A stretch of DNA of 64,000 bases, from the NCBI RefSeq assembly GCF_003075375.1, contig NZ_QDFT01000007.1, positions 1 through 64,000 on the forward strand, in the 5' to 3' direction. Both the position numbers and the translations under genes were made by a program. Shown piece after piece: positions 25,428 through 33,250 of this stretch. A model generated the notes under the pieces. That model was not told the DNA's origin. It did not search any database and saw only the letters and a program-made list of their open reading frames with translations. Every line of letters begins with the position of its first letter. The stretch's first letter is position 1. Origin of the DNA: Microbacterium testaceum. Its GTDB lineage: Bacteria > Actinomycetota > Actinomycetes > Actinomycetales > Microbacteriaceae.

Positions 25428-27494
25428 TTAGGCGGCGACGGTGGCGGCCGGAGCGGCCTCGGCGACGGCCGCGTCCTTGGTGCTGCGTCCGATGCCCTTC
25501 AGAGCCACGATCAGCAGCGCCGTCACGACGGTACCCGCCACGATCGCGAGCGCGAAACCCCAGAAGGGGTTGATCGCGAAGAACACGAACACACCGCCGT
25601 GCGGGGCGAAGGACTGCACGCTCAGCAGCATGCTCAATCCACCCGTGATCGCGCCGCCGACCATCGAGGCGGGGATGACGCGCAGCGGGTCGGCCGCGGC
25701 GAACGGGATCGCACCCTCGGAGATGAACGAGGCGCCGAGCAGCCAGGCGGCCGCGCCGTTCTCGCGCTCCACCGGCGTGAACTTGCCGCGTGCCAGCACC
25801 GTCGAGGCGAGGGCCATCGCGAGCGGGGGCACCATACCGGCGGCCATGACCGCCGCCATGATCAGGTACGGGGCGGTGTTGGTCTGCGACGCGGCGGCGA
25901 GGCCCGTGGTGGCGAAGACGTAGGCGACCTTGTTGACGGGTCCACCGAGGTCGAAGCACATCATGAGGCCGAGAATGACGCCCAGCACGATCGCGCCGGC
26001 GCTCGAGGCGGCGAGCGAGGTGAGTCCCTCGGTCAGAGCCGCCATGAGGGCGGCAATCGGACGACCGAGGAAGAGGATCATCAGACCCGAGGCGAAGATC
26101 GAGCCCAGGAAGGGGACGATCACGACCGGCATGAGGCCGCGGAGCCACCGGGGTGCGTCGAACCGGCCGAGCCACCAGGCGATGAATCCGGCGAGCAGAC
26201 CGCCGATGATTCCGCCGATGAAGCCGGCGTTCATGAGCACGGCGACGGCACCGGCGACGAAGCCGGGGGCGATGCCGGGGCGGTCGGCGATCGCGTAGGC
26301 GATGAAGCCCGCGAGCACGGCGACGATGAAGCCCATCGAGGTCGCGCCGATCATGAAGAAGACCGAGCCGAGGTACTGGCCCACGGGGCCGAGCGGCGAG
26401 GTGATGCCGTCGGTGGGCAGGTCCCACAGCGAGTTCTGGATGATGACGTTGGCCGCGTTCTGGGTGACCTGGTAGCCGCCGAGCAGGAAGCCCAGGGCGA
26501 TGAGCAGACCGCCACCGGCGACGAACGGGATCATGTAGCTGACACCGGTCAGCAGCCAGCGCTGGATGCGGCGACCCACGGACTGCTGGGCGACGGGGGC
26601 GTCCGAGGCGGATGCCGCCGCGGCACCGCCCTGCACGCGGGCGGCGTTCGGGTTCTCGCTGGCGGCGAGGGCCTCGGCGATGAGCTGCTTCGGCTGCTCG
26701 ATGCCGCGCTTGACCCCGGCGCGGACGACCGGCTTGCCCGCGAAACGCTGGGGCTCGCGGACGTCGACGTCGACCGCGAAGATCACGGCGTCGGCGTCGT
26801 CGATCACGCTCTGCGGCAGGGCCTTGTATCCGCTCGAGCCCTGCGGCTCGACGATCAGCTCGACGCCGTCGGTCTCGGCGCCCGCCGCGGTCAGGGCGTC
26901 GGCCGCCATGAAGGTGTGGGCGATACCGGTGGCGCACGCGGTGACGGCGACGATCTTCTTCGTCTTGGTGGCCGTGGTCGAGCGGGCCTCGGCGCGGGTG
27001 GCGGCGGCCGGAGCCGCGGCCTCGGCGACCGTGGGCTCGGCGGCCGGGGCGATGGCATCCGTGATGATGCGAACCGCGTCGGCGTTGGACGAGGCGCGAC
27101 GCAGCCCCCCGGTGAAGTCGTCCTTCATGAGGCTGCGGGCCAGCTGCGACAGCACCGACAGGTGGGCCTCGTCGGCACCTTCGGGCGCGGCGATGAGGAA
27201 CACGATGTCGGCGGGGCCGTCGGGGGCGCCGAAGTCGACGCCCGGGGTCAGGCGGGCGAAGGCGAGGGTGGGCTCGGTGACCGAGGCGCTGCGCGCGTGC
27301 GGGATGCCGATCCCGCCGGGCAGGCCGGTCTCGTCCTTCTGCTCGCGGGCCCACGCGTCGTCGAAGAGCTCCTGTGCGCTTCGGGCGCGGCCTTGCGCGA
27401 CGACGCGCTCGGCGAGGGCGCGGATCACCGACTGCTTGTCGGTGCCCAGGGGCACGTCGAGGGTGACGAGCTCCGGAGTGATGATGTCGGACAT
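25428..27494 (-). CDS. fruA: PTS fructose transporter EIIABC
   Basis: This permease imports fructose as fructose 1-phosphate. The 688 residues hold three fused domains. EIIA (1-145) has phospho-His66 in GGIGIPHARS. EIIB (about 178-275) has phospho-Cys187 in VTACATGIAHTFMAA. EIIC (about 310-680) has several membrane helices. An Ala-rich linker (AAEPTVAEAAAPAAATRAEA) joins EIIA to EIIB. HPr (next gene) supplies phosphate to His66, and FruK (previous gene) uses the product. Confidence 0.96.
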   Translation of the reverse strand: MSDIITPELVTLDVPLGTDKQSVIRALAERVVAQGRARSAQELFDDAWAREQKDETGLPGGIGIPHARSASVTEPTLAFARLTPGVDFGAPDGPADIVFLIAAPEGADEAHLSVLSQLARSLMKDDFTGGLRRASSNADAVRIITDAIAPAAEPTVAEAAAPAAATRAEARSTTATKTKKIVAVTACATGIAHTFMAADALTAAGAETDGVELIVEPQGSSGYKALPQSVIDDADAVIFAVDVDVREPQRFAGKPVVRAGVKRGIEQPKQLIAEALAASENPNAARVQGGAAAASASDAPVAQQSVGRRIQRWLLTGVSYMIPFVAGGGLLIALGFLLGGYQVTQNAANVIIQNSLWDLPTDGITSPLGPVGQYLGSVFFMIGATSMGFIVAVLAGFIAYAIADRPGIAPGFVAGAVAVLMNAGFIGGIIGGLLAGFIAWWLGRFDAPRWLRGLMPVVIVPFLGSIFASGLMILFLGRPIAALMAALTEGLTSLAASSAGAIVLGVILGLMMCFDLGGPVNKVAYVFATTGLAAASQTNTAPYLIMAAVMAAGMVPPLAMALASTVLARGKFTPVERENGAAAWLLGASFISEGAIPFAAADPLRVIPASMVGGAITGGLSMLLSVQSFAPHGGVFVFFAINPFWGFALAIVAGTVVTALLIVALKGIGRSTKDAAVAEAAPAATVAA

Positions 27495-27512
27495 TGTCGG
27501 TGACCTCCGTGG

Positions 27513-28478
27513 TCAGGGTGTGGCGATAGGGGTGGCGAAGGCGGAGACGGCGATCGGGCCCGCGGGCAGATCGGCCGGTGTCGGGGCCTGGGTCCCCGGC
27601 AGGGTCGCGGCGGCGGCGCCGTAGGCGATGCTGCGCGCGAGGCGTTCGGGGGCCGCAGCCCCCTCGACGGCGGCCAGCAGGTAGCCGGCGAGCGAGCTGT
27701 CGCCCGCGCCGACCGTGCTGGCGACCTGGATCTTCGGGGCGCGTCCGCGCCAGGCCCCCTCGGCGGTGAACAGCAGCGCGCCGTCGGCGCCGAGGGTCAC
27801 GAGAGCGGATGCCACGCGATCGGGCACGAGGGCGGTCGCTCGCCGTGCGGCGTCGGCGAGTAGATCGGCGTCGGTCGCGTGGTCCTCGCCGACGAGCTCG
27901 GCGAGCTCTTCGTGGTTGGGCTTGATGAGGTCGGGCCGGGCCGTGGCCACGACGGCGGCGAGGGCCTCGCCGGACGCGTCGACCGCGATGAACGGGGCGT
28001 CCTGGCCCCAGCGCTCGCGCACGGCGACGATGAGGTCGGCGTAGAACGTCGGGGGAACTCCCGGGGGCAGGGAGCCGGCCAGGACGAGCCAGGTGGCGCC
28101 CTCGGCCGCGGCGACGACGCCGGCCGTCAGGGCCTCGGCCTCGGCGGCCGACAGTTCGGCACCCGGCAGGTTCAGCTTGGTCGTCTCGCCCGCGGGGTCG
28201 GTGATGGTGAGGTTCGCCCGGGCGCGACCCGCGACCTCGACCAGATCGAGGTCGATGCCGGTGTCCTCGAGCAGCATCCGGTACGGGTCGTGGGCGTTCA
28301 CGGGGACGACGGCGCGAGCCGCGGCCCCGGCGGCGGCTACGACGCGGGCGACGTTGACGCCCTTGCCCCCGGCGTCCTCGCGCGAGGACACCGCGCGCTG
28401 CACCTCGCCGACGACGAGCTCGTCGGGCAGGACCACGGCGCGGTCGGCCGAGGGGTTGGCGGTCAGGGTGACGATCAT
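27513..28478 (-). CDS. fruK: 1-phosphofructokinase
   Basis: FruK phosphorylates fructose 1-phosphate to fructose 1,6-bisphosphate. The 321-residue PfkB-family protein has the sugar-binding N-terminus VTLTANPSADRAV, the GGKGVNVARV motif, and the C-terminal PfkB signature TVGAGDSSLAGYL with the catalytic Asp. The ATG overlaps the fruR stop by three bases (ATGA arrangement), and fruA follows after 18 bases. All members read in the same direction from the fruR promoter. Confidence 0.95.
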   Translation of the reverse strand: MIVTLTANPSADRAVVLPDELVVGEVQRAVSSREDAGGKGVNVARVVAAAGAAARAVVPVNAHDPYRMLLEDTGIDLDLVEVAGRARANLTITDPAGETTKLNLPGAELSAAEAEALTAGVVAAAEGATWLVLAGSLPPGVPPTFYADLIVAVRERWGQDAPFIAVDASGEALAAVVATARPDLIKPNHEELAELVGEDHATDADLLADAARRATALVPDRVASALVTLGADGALLFTAEGAWRGRAPKIQVASTVGAGDSSLAGYLLAAVEGAAAPERLARSIAYGAAAATLPGTQAPTPADLPAGPIAVSAFATPIATP

Positions 28479-29260
28479 GCGACGCGCACCTCGATGTCGG
28501 CGTCGGCGAGAGCCTCGGCCAGGTCGGCGGGCGGGGCCGCGTCGGTCACGAGAACGTCGATCTCGTCGAGCTGGGCGAAGCGCACGAGCAGTTCCTCTCC
28601 GAACTTGGCGGCGTCGGCGACGAGGACGACGCGACGGGCCGACTGGATGATCGCGGCCTTGACGGCGGCCTCGTCGGGGTCGGGGGTGCTGAGGCCAAAT
28701 CCGGCGCTCACGCCGTTGGTGCCGACGAACGCGATGTCGGGGCGCAGCTGCGCGATGGTGCGCACGGTGTGGGCACCGACGGCGGCGGCGGTGACGCCGC
28801 GGACGCGGCCCCCGATGGTGGTGAGCGAGAGACGCTCCTCGCTCGAGAGCACGTGGGCGGCCTCGAGCGAGTGGGTGACGACCTCGACCCCGCCGATACC
28901 CGCACCGAGGGCGTCCGGAAGCAGAGCGGCGACGGCGGCCGAGGTGGTGCCCGCGTCGACGAAGATCGAGCCGCGGAAGTCGTGGCCGAGCAGCGCGACG
29001 GCGGCCGAGGCGATCGCGCGCTTGGCGTCGCCGTGGCGCTCGCGACGCTCGGTGAGCGGGGACTCGGCGGTGCTGGCGCGACCGATGTCGACGGCGCCGC
29101 CGTGCACGCGGCGGAGGGATCCCAGGCTCTCGAGCCGGTCCAGATCGCGGCGCACCGTCTCGGTCGTCACGTCGAAGCGACGGGCGAGGTCGACGACGCT
29201 GACGCGTCCGACATCGCGCAGTTCGCGCTCGATGAGCTGCTGGCGCTCCATTGCGTACAC
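28475..29260 (-). CDS. fruR: DeoR-family transcriptional regulator of the fructose operon
   Basis: The 261-residue protein has the DeoR N-terminal helix-turn-helix (ERQQLIERELRDVGRVSVVDLARRFDVTTETVRRDL). A sugar-phosphate-binding domain follows with FVDAGTTSAAVAALL, GTNGVSAGFGLSTPDPDEAAVKAA and VLVADAAKFG. The effector is probably fructose 1-phosphate or fructose 1,6-bisphosphate. GTG 29258-29260 is my start because AAAGGAG lies at ideal spacing; an internal ATG is nine bases downstream. It heads the operon and probably represses it through the direct repeats in the promoter. Confidence 0.92.
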   Translation of the reverse strand: MYAMERQQLIERELRDVGRVSVVDLARRFDVTTETVRRDLDRLESLGSLRRVHGGAVDIGRASTAESPLTERRERHGDAKRAIASAAVALLGHDFRGSIFVDAGTTSAAVAALLPDALGAGIGGVEVVTHSLEAAHVLSSEERLSLTTIGGRVRGVTAAAVGAHTVRTIAQLRPDIAFVGTNGVSAGFGLSTPDPDEAAVKAAIIQSARRVVLVADAAKFGEELLVRFAQLDEIDVLVTDAAPPADLAEALADADIEVRVA

Positions 29261-29284
29261 GGGATCTCCTTTGAAGATTCCCAC

Positions 29285-29317
29285 ACAGTACAACACGAAA
29301 CCACAGAGGGCAACACG
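29285..29317 (-). promoter_or_regulatory. fru operon promoter with candidate FruR direct-repeat operator
   Basis: On the minus strand TTGCCC (29308-29313) and TACTGT (29285-29290) are 17 bases apart. Two exact copies of CAACACG (plus-strand reading) at 29291-29297 and 29311-29317 are 20 bp apart, two helical turns, and sit in the spacer and over the -35 box. This suits a DeoR-type repressor binding one face of the DNA. Confidence 0.6.
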
Positions 29318-29367
29318 TTCCTGGTCGCGTCAGCGGCCATTCCGACACTCCCCGGCGACAGCGAAAG

Positions 29368-29386
29368 TGAGGTTACCCTTACCTAA
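29368..29386 (+). promoter_or_regulatory. DtxR/IdeR iron box
   Basis: TGAGGTTACCCTTACCTAA matches 16 of 19 positions of the DtxR/IdeR consensus (TTAGGTTAGSCTAACCTAA, from memory). It lies 36 bases before the iron-siderophore binding protein, so the transporter genes are probably repressed by iron-loaded DtxR/IdeR. Confidence 0.75.
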
Positions 29387-29421
29387 GCAAGTCCCCCGCC
29401 CGCCCCGAAAGAAGATCCCGG

Positions 29422-30468
29422 ATGCCACGCGCCCGCGCCCTCGCCCTGCCCCTCGTCCTCGCCACCGTCGGAGCCCTGCTCGCCGGCTGCGGCGCCTCCG
29501 AAGCCGTCCCCGTCGCGACGACCTCGACCGTGGGCGAGGGGAGCACCGTCTACCCGCTCACGGTGACCGACTGCGGACGCGAGGTCACCATCGACGCTCC
29601 CCCGGCTCGGGTCGTCTCGCTCGACCAGGACTCGACCGAGATCCTCCTCTCGCTCGGCCTGCAGGATCGCCTCGTCGGCACGGCATCGTGGACCGACCCC
29701 GTCCTCGACTCCCTCGCCGACGCGAACGCCGCGGTCCCCCGCCTCGCCGACAACGCGCCCACCTACGAGGTCGTCCTGGGCACCGACCCCGACTTCGTCA
29801 CCGCCTCGTTCGGCCGCCACTTCGCCCAGGGTGGTGTCGCCACGCGCGACCGCTTCGCCGAGACCGGCATCCCCACCTACCTCTCGCCCACGGACTGCGA
29901 CGGCGACGTCAGCGTCAACGCCGGGGGCACCCGCACGACCCCGCTCACCGTCGACGTGCTCTACGGCGAGATCCGCGACCTCGCCCACATTTTCGACGTC
30001 GCCGACCGCGGCGAGGCCCTCGTCGCCTCTCTGCAGCAGCGGGCGGCCGCCGCGACCGAGGGAGTCGACTTCGGCGGACGCACCGTGGCGTTCTGGTTCG
30101 CCGACACCAAGACCCCCTACGTCGCCGGCGGGTACTCGAACGCCGGGCTGTTGGCAGCCCTCACCGGAATGCGCAACGTCTTCGGCGAACAGACGGACGA
30201 CTGGCCCGCGACGGGATGGGAGAGCGTCGTCGCGGCCGACCCCGACGTGCTCGTGCTGGGCGACCTGCAGCGCGACCGCTTCCCCGGCGACCGCCTGGAC
30301 GACAAGATCGCCTTCCTCGAGAGCGACCCGCTCACCCGGACGATGTCGGCGGTGCGGAACGGGCGCTGGATCGCCCTGCACGGCGCCGAGCTGAATCCGT
30401 CGATCCGCTTCGTCGACGCGCTCGAGAAGATCCGCGCGTGGTGGGACGAGAACGGGAGCGCGCTCTGA
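29422..30468 (+). CDS. Iron-siderophore ABC transporter substrate-binding lipoprotein
   Basis: The 348-residue protein has a lipoprotein signal peptide with lipobox LLAGC (Cys at 23). A FepB/FhuD-type periplasmic-binding fold follows: TVTDCGREVTIDAPPARVVSLDQDSTEILLSLGL, then a second lobe with GWESVVAADPDVLVLGD. It is anchored outside the membrane and hands a ferric siderophore to the permease encoded next. A GAAAGAAG ribosome site precedes the ATG, and an iron box lies upstream. The siderophore type cannot be read from the sequence. Confidence 0.92.
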   Translation: MPRARALALPLVLATVGALLAGCGASEAVPVATTSTVGEGSTVYPLTVTDCGREVTIDAPPARVVSLDQDSTEILLSLGLQDRLVGTASWTDPVLDSLADANAAVPRLADNAPTYEVVLGTDPDFVTASFGRHFAQGGVATRDRFAETGIPTYLSPTDCDGDVSVNAGGTRTTPLTVDVLYGEIRDLAHIFDVADRGEALVASLQQRAAAATEGVDFGGRTVAFWFADTKTPYVAGGYSNAGLLAALTGMRNVFGEQTDDWPATGWESVVAADPDVLVLGDLQRDRFPGDRLDDKIAFLESDPLTRTMSAVRNGRWIALHGAELNPSIRFVDALEKIRAWWDENGSAL

Positions 30469-31514
30469 GCGCCGCGATCGTCGCGCGGGTCCGCACCCGC
30501 GGGCGCGCCGCGGGCGCGGGGGCGGTGACCGCGGCGATCGTGCTGCTGGTCGTCTCGGTCGCCGTCGCGGTGACGCTCGGCCCCGCCGACGTGTCCCTGG
30601 TCAACGTGCGCGACATCCTGGCCAACCACCTGGGGCTCGCCGACATCCCCGTGAAGGCCGCGAAGGACGCGATCGTGTGGGAGGAACGTCTTCCCCGCGC
30701 CCTCGTCGCGGCCTGCGCCGGGGCGGGTCTGGCCCTCTGCGGCGTGGTGATGCAGTCCCTGCTGCGCAACCCGCTGGCCGAGCCGTTCGTGCTGGGCGTG
30801 TCGTCGGGGGCCTCGACGGGCGCGGTCGTCATCGGCGTGCTCGGCCTGGGCGGCGGCGTCCTCGGCCTGTCGGGCGGCGCGTTCGTCGGGGCGGTGGTGG
30901 CGTTCGGCCTGGTCCTGCTGCTCTCGCGCTTCACCTCGGCGGGGACGGCGGGCGTGGTGCTCGCCGGGGTCGCCGGGACGCAGTTCTTCTCGGCGATTAC
31001 CTCGCTCGTGGTCTTCGCCGCGGCCGACAGCGACGAGACGCGCGGGGTGATGTTCTGGCTGCTCGGCTCACTCGAGGGCATGCGGTGGGACAAGGTGGCG
31101 CTGTGCGCCGCCGTCGTCGCGGTCGGCGGGGCCGTGTGCCTGCTGTCCGCGCGGGCGCTCGACGCCTTCGCCTTCGGCGATGAGGTCGCCGCGTCGCTCG
31201 GCATCCCCGTGGCGCGCCTGCGCGGGGGACTGCTCGTGGTCACCGCTCTCATGACGGCGGCACTCGTCAGCGCGGTGGGTGCGGTCGGGTTCGTGGGGCT
31301 CGTCGTGCCGCACGCCGTCCGGCTCGTCGTCGGCCTCCGTCACTCCCGCGTGGTGCCGCTGTCGGCCCTGGTCGGCGCCGTGTTCATGGTGTGGGTGGAT
31401 GCCGCCACCCGCACCCTCTTCGCGCCCACTCCCCTGCCGGTCGGTGTGGGCACGGCGCTGGTGGGCGTCCCGGTGTTCGTCGCGCTGCTCGTGCGCCGCC
31501 GGGCTCGCGGCTGA
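30441..31514 (+). CDS. FecCD-family iron-siderophore ABC permease
   Basis: The 357-residue integral membrane protein has the FecCD features EERLPRALVAACAGAGLALCGVVMQSLLRNPLAEPFVLGVSSGAS, the cytoplasmic coupling motif GDEVAASLGIPVARLR, and VGFVGLVVPHAVRLVVGLRH. Nine or ten membrane helices can be counted. The start is uncertain; GTG at 30438 or 30441 both overlap the preceding gene by about 30 bases. No ATP-binding subunit follows: the next gene is on the other strand. The ATPase must be encoded elsewhere or shared. Confidence 0.9.
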   Translation: MGRERERALSAAIVARVRTRGRAAGAGAVTAAIVLLVVSVAVAVTLGPADVSLVNVRDILANHLGLADIPVKAAKDAIVWEERLPRALVAACAGAGLALCGVVMQSLLRNPLAEPFVLGVSSGASTGAVVIGVLGLGGGVLGLSGGAFVGAVVAFGLVLLLSRFTSAGTAGVVLAGVAGTQFFSAITSLVVFAAADSDETRGVMFWLLGSLEGMRWDKVALCAAVVAVGGAVCLLSARALDAFAFGDEVAASLGIPVARLRGGLLVVTALMTAALVSAVGAVGFVGLVVPHAVRLVVGLRHSRVVPLSALVGAVFMVWVDAATRTLFAPTPLPVGVGTALVGVPVFVALLVRRRARG

Positions 31515-31596
31515 GGCGCGGACGGGCGAGGGTCAGTACGGGACGACGGGCCCGCGACTGAGGCGCGGACGGGCGAGGGTCAGTACGGGACGACGG
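31511..31596. repeat. 39-bp direct tandem duplication
   Basis: The same 39 bases, beginning CTGAGGCGCGGACGGGCGAG, occur at 31511-31549 and 31558-31596 without a mismatch. The left copy includes the stop codon of the permease gene; the right copy includes the last codons and stop of the lipoprotein gene on the minus strand. It is a recent local duplication between convergent genes. Confidence 0.9.
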
Positions 31597-32008
31597 TGAT
31601 GGTGAACGAGATCGTCCGACCGTCGGCACCGGTGAGGGTCGCGGCGGTGGTACCGACCTCGCGGACGAGGAACCCGGGCCGGAAGACCGCCCCTTCGGAC
31701 GGCCCGCCCGGCGAGAACTCCGCGATCGCCACGTCGGCGGTCGTCCCCGTCCACTCGGCCTCGCTCGCGTCGGGGACGGTCAGCACCAGGGCCGTTCCGA
31801 GCAGCACCTTCACATCGGTGCCCTCGAGCTCGTCCGGGGCGACGAAGGTCGGCGGGAGCGCCCCCTCCATCGGCGATTCGGTGGGGCTCGGCGCGACGGC
31901 GGCGGTGCCGTCGCCCGACGGCGTGGACGTTGCCTCCGGCGCGCAACCGGCGAGAGCGAGCGTCGCCGTGACGGCCACGACCACGGGGAGGAGGAGAGCG
32001 CGTTTCAT
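31580..32008 (-). CDS. Small secreted lipoprotein, hypothetical
   Basis: The 142-residue protein has a lipoprotein signal peptide (KR, hydrophobic core, lipobox LALAGC with Cys at 22). A Ser/Thr/Pro-rich linker follows (about 25-50), then a compact beta-rich domain (VKVLLGTALVLTVPDASEAEWTGTT) ending FTITVVPY. The fold resembles small immunoglobulin-like or inhibitor-like domains, but I do not recognise a family. Its last codons lie in the right copy of the 39-bp duplication. Confidence 0.7.
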   Translation of the reverse strand: MKRALLLPVVVAVTATLALAGCAPEATSTPSGDGTAAVAPSPTESPMEGALPPTFVAPDELEGTDVKVLLGTALVLTVPDASEAEWTGTTADVAIAEFSPGGPSEGAVFRPGFLVREVGTTAATLTGADGRTISFTITVVPY

Positions 32009-32236
32009 CGGGACCTTCTCTCGGAACGCGGGCGGATGCCGTTCGGACTCGGAGCGTATCGCGGTCCCTCGCCCGCACCTCGACGCACCGCCGTCACGGC
32101 TCCACACCGATCGGCGATCCGACGACGCGCACCCCCGCCTCGGCGCCCGGGTGGATGCCCGACGCGGAGGGCGACACTGCGACGGTCGCCGCGCCGTCGT
32201 GGGGCAGGGCGAGGTCCCGTGGTCGACCCCCGGCGG

Positions 32237-32446
32237 TCAGTCCGCTGTCGCGGGCGGCTCGGCCGTCTGGACGGGGATCTGCACCGAAGTGACCGGGGCG
32301 TCCATGAGACCGAGCAGGCTCACGGGTGAGGCCTCGGGGGCCGCGTCGTCCAGAAGCTCCTCTGCGCGCGAGCGCGGCCGCACCGGCTCGCCCGGCAGTC
32401 CCGCCCACTCGCTCGGTTCCTCGGGTCGCTGCACGAAAAGTCCCAT
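32237..32446 (-). CDS. Small hypothetical protein, 69 residues
   Basis: The protein starts MGLFVQRPEEPSEWAGLPGE and is acidic and proline-rich, with no signal peptide or membrane segment. Short proteins with an EPSEWAGLP-like N-terminus and a VxIPV-type C-terminus are, as far as I recall, common in Microbacteriaceae, but none has a known function. The ATG at 32444-32446 was preferred to longer starts because the upstream codons are Arg-rich and unlike the rest. Confidence 0.55.
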   Translation of the reverse strand: MGLFVQRPEEPSEWAGLPGEPVRPRSRAEELLDDAAPEASPVSLLGLMDAPVTSVQIPVQTAEPPATAD

Positions 32447-32603
32447 GCAGGCATTCTGCGCTCGTTTCGATCGCCGCGGCTCCCCCGCGACGATTCGTCG
32501 CCTCCCGTCGCTCTCGCGACGAATCCGCACGGCGAAACGGCGACCGTACTCACCCCGTCAGACCGATCGGCGTCGACGCCGGCTCGTGCGCGCGGGCAAC
32601 GCG

Positions 32604-32638
32604 AAAGCCCCGGTGATCTGGACGATCACCGGGGCTTT
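32604..32638. terminator. Terminator of tRNA-Gln
   Basis: AAAGCCCCGGTGATC (32604-32618) and GATCACCGGGGCTTT (32624-32638) form a perfect 15-bp stem with a five-base loop just after the 3' end of the minus-strand tRNA-Gln. The stem starts and ends with A/T runs, so it could act in both directions. Confidence 0.85.
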
Positions 32639-32645
32639 TCACGAG

Positions 32646-32717
32646 CTGGGGTACCTGGACTCGAACCAAGAACAACGGAACCAGAAACCGCCGTGTTGCC
32701 AATTACACCATACCCCA
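32646..32717 (-). tRNA. tRNA-Gln (anticodon CTG)
   Basis: The 72-base minus-strand sequence folds as a tRNA. The acceptor is TGGGGTA with TACCCCA (first pair U-A, typical of tRNA-Gln) and discriminator G; the D arm GTGT-AATTGGCA-ACAC and T arm are complete; the anticodon loop TTCTGGT reads CTG at 34-36 and decodes CAG. It lies about 530 bases upstream of gltX. In most actinobacteria GluRS charges this tRNA with Glu and GatCAB amidates it, which makes the linkage meaningful. Confidence 0.96.
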
Positions 32718-32916
32718 ATGGCTCCGAGCCGTAACTCGTGCCGAGGATCAAGCTTACGCGAGACGGGCCGGAGCGCAAAACCGGCACCTCTGTCCGCGCG
32801 TCCCGGGCGCGTCCCGGCCGCGCCCCGCCCCCGTCCCAATAGCGCCCCCGCCGCGCCGCGAGCGCGCCAGGGCGGCCCACGCGCATTTGCGCGCGGTCCT
32901 CGCACCGCGCGCGCAT

Positions 32917-33155
32917 CGATCTCGGAGCATCGTCCCTTTCTCGGAGTCTGCCCACCGAATCCTCCGAGCTTCAGCTCCTTCTCCGACTTCCGCATCGCCC
33001 GAAACCGCGCCCGCGTATGCCGGCACCCGGGCACCTCGCAGCGCCTTCCGGTCGCCCCCGGGCCCGCCCGTGCTCCGAACTCGGAGTTTCGCCCGATTCT
33101 CGGATTCTGCATGCGAAATCCTCCGAGTTCCGGCGCATTCTCCGACTCTCGCGAC
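32917..33155. repeat. Two diverged copies of an 80-bp repeat between tRNA-Gln and gltX
   Basis: About 80 bp at 32917-32996 and 33076-33155 align at roughly three of four positions, with shared blocks CTCGGAG, TTCTCGGA, AATCCTCCGAG and TTCTCCGAC; the period is 159 bp. Each copy contains several TCGGAG/CTCCGA inverted pairs. Base composition is less GC-rich than in the neighbours. The rest of the 533-bp gap (32718-33250) holds no gene I would support; long open frames there repeat the same 28-residue pattern and are artefacts of the repeat. Confidence 0.7.
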
Positions 33156-33250
33156 GCCGCCCGAACCCGCCCGGCCCGCAACAGCCGCGCCCCCGGAGCC
33201 ACGAAGTCCCCGCCCCTCCACACGGAGAGACGGGGACCACGTCGGAAACG

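Noticed and set aside
27879..31514. Very long plus-strand frame of 1211 codons
   Set aside because: Only its last 358 codons are the real FecCD permease; the rest is antisense to fruK and fruR and out of frame with the binding protein.
32639..33223. Arg-rich proteins encoded in the tRNA-Gln to gltX gap
   Set aside because: Frames are open on both strands and their internal repeats mirror the DNA repeat; no ribosome site or conserved domain is visible.
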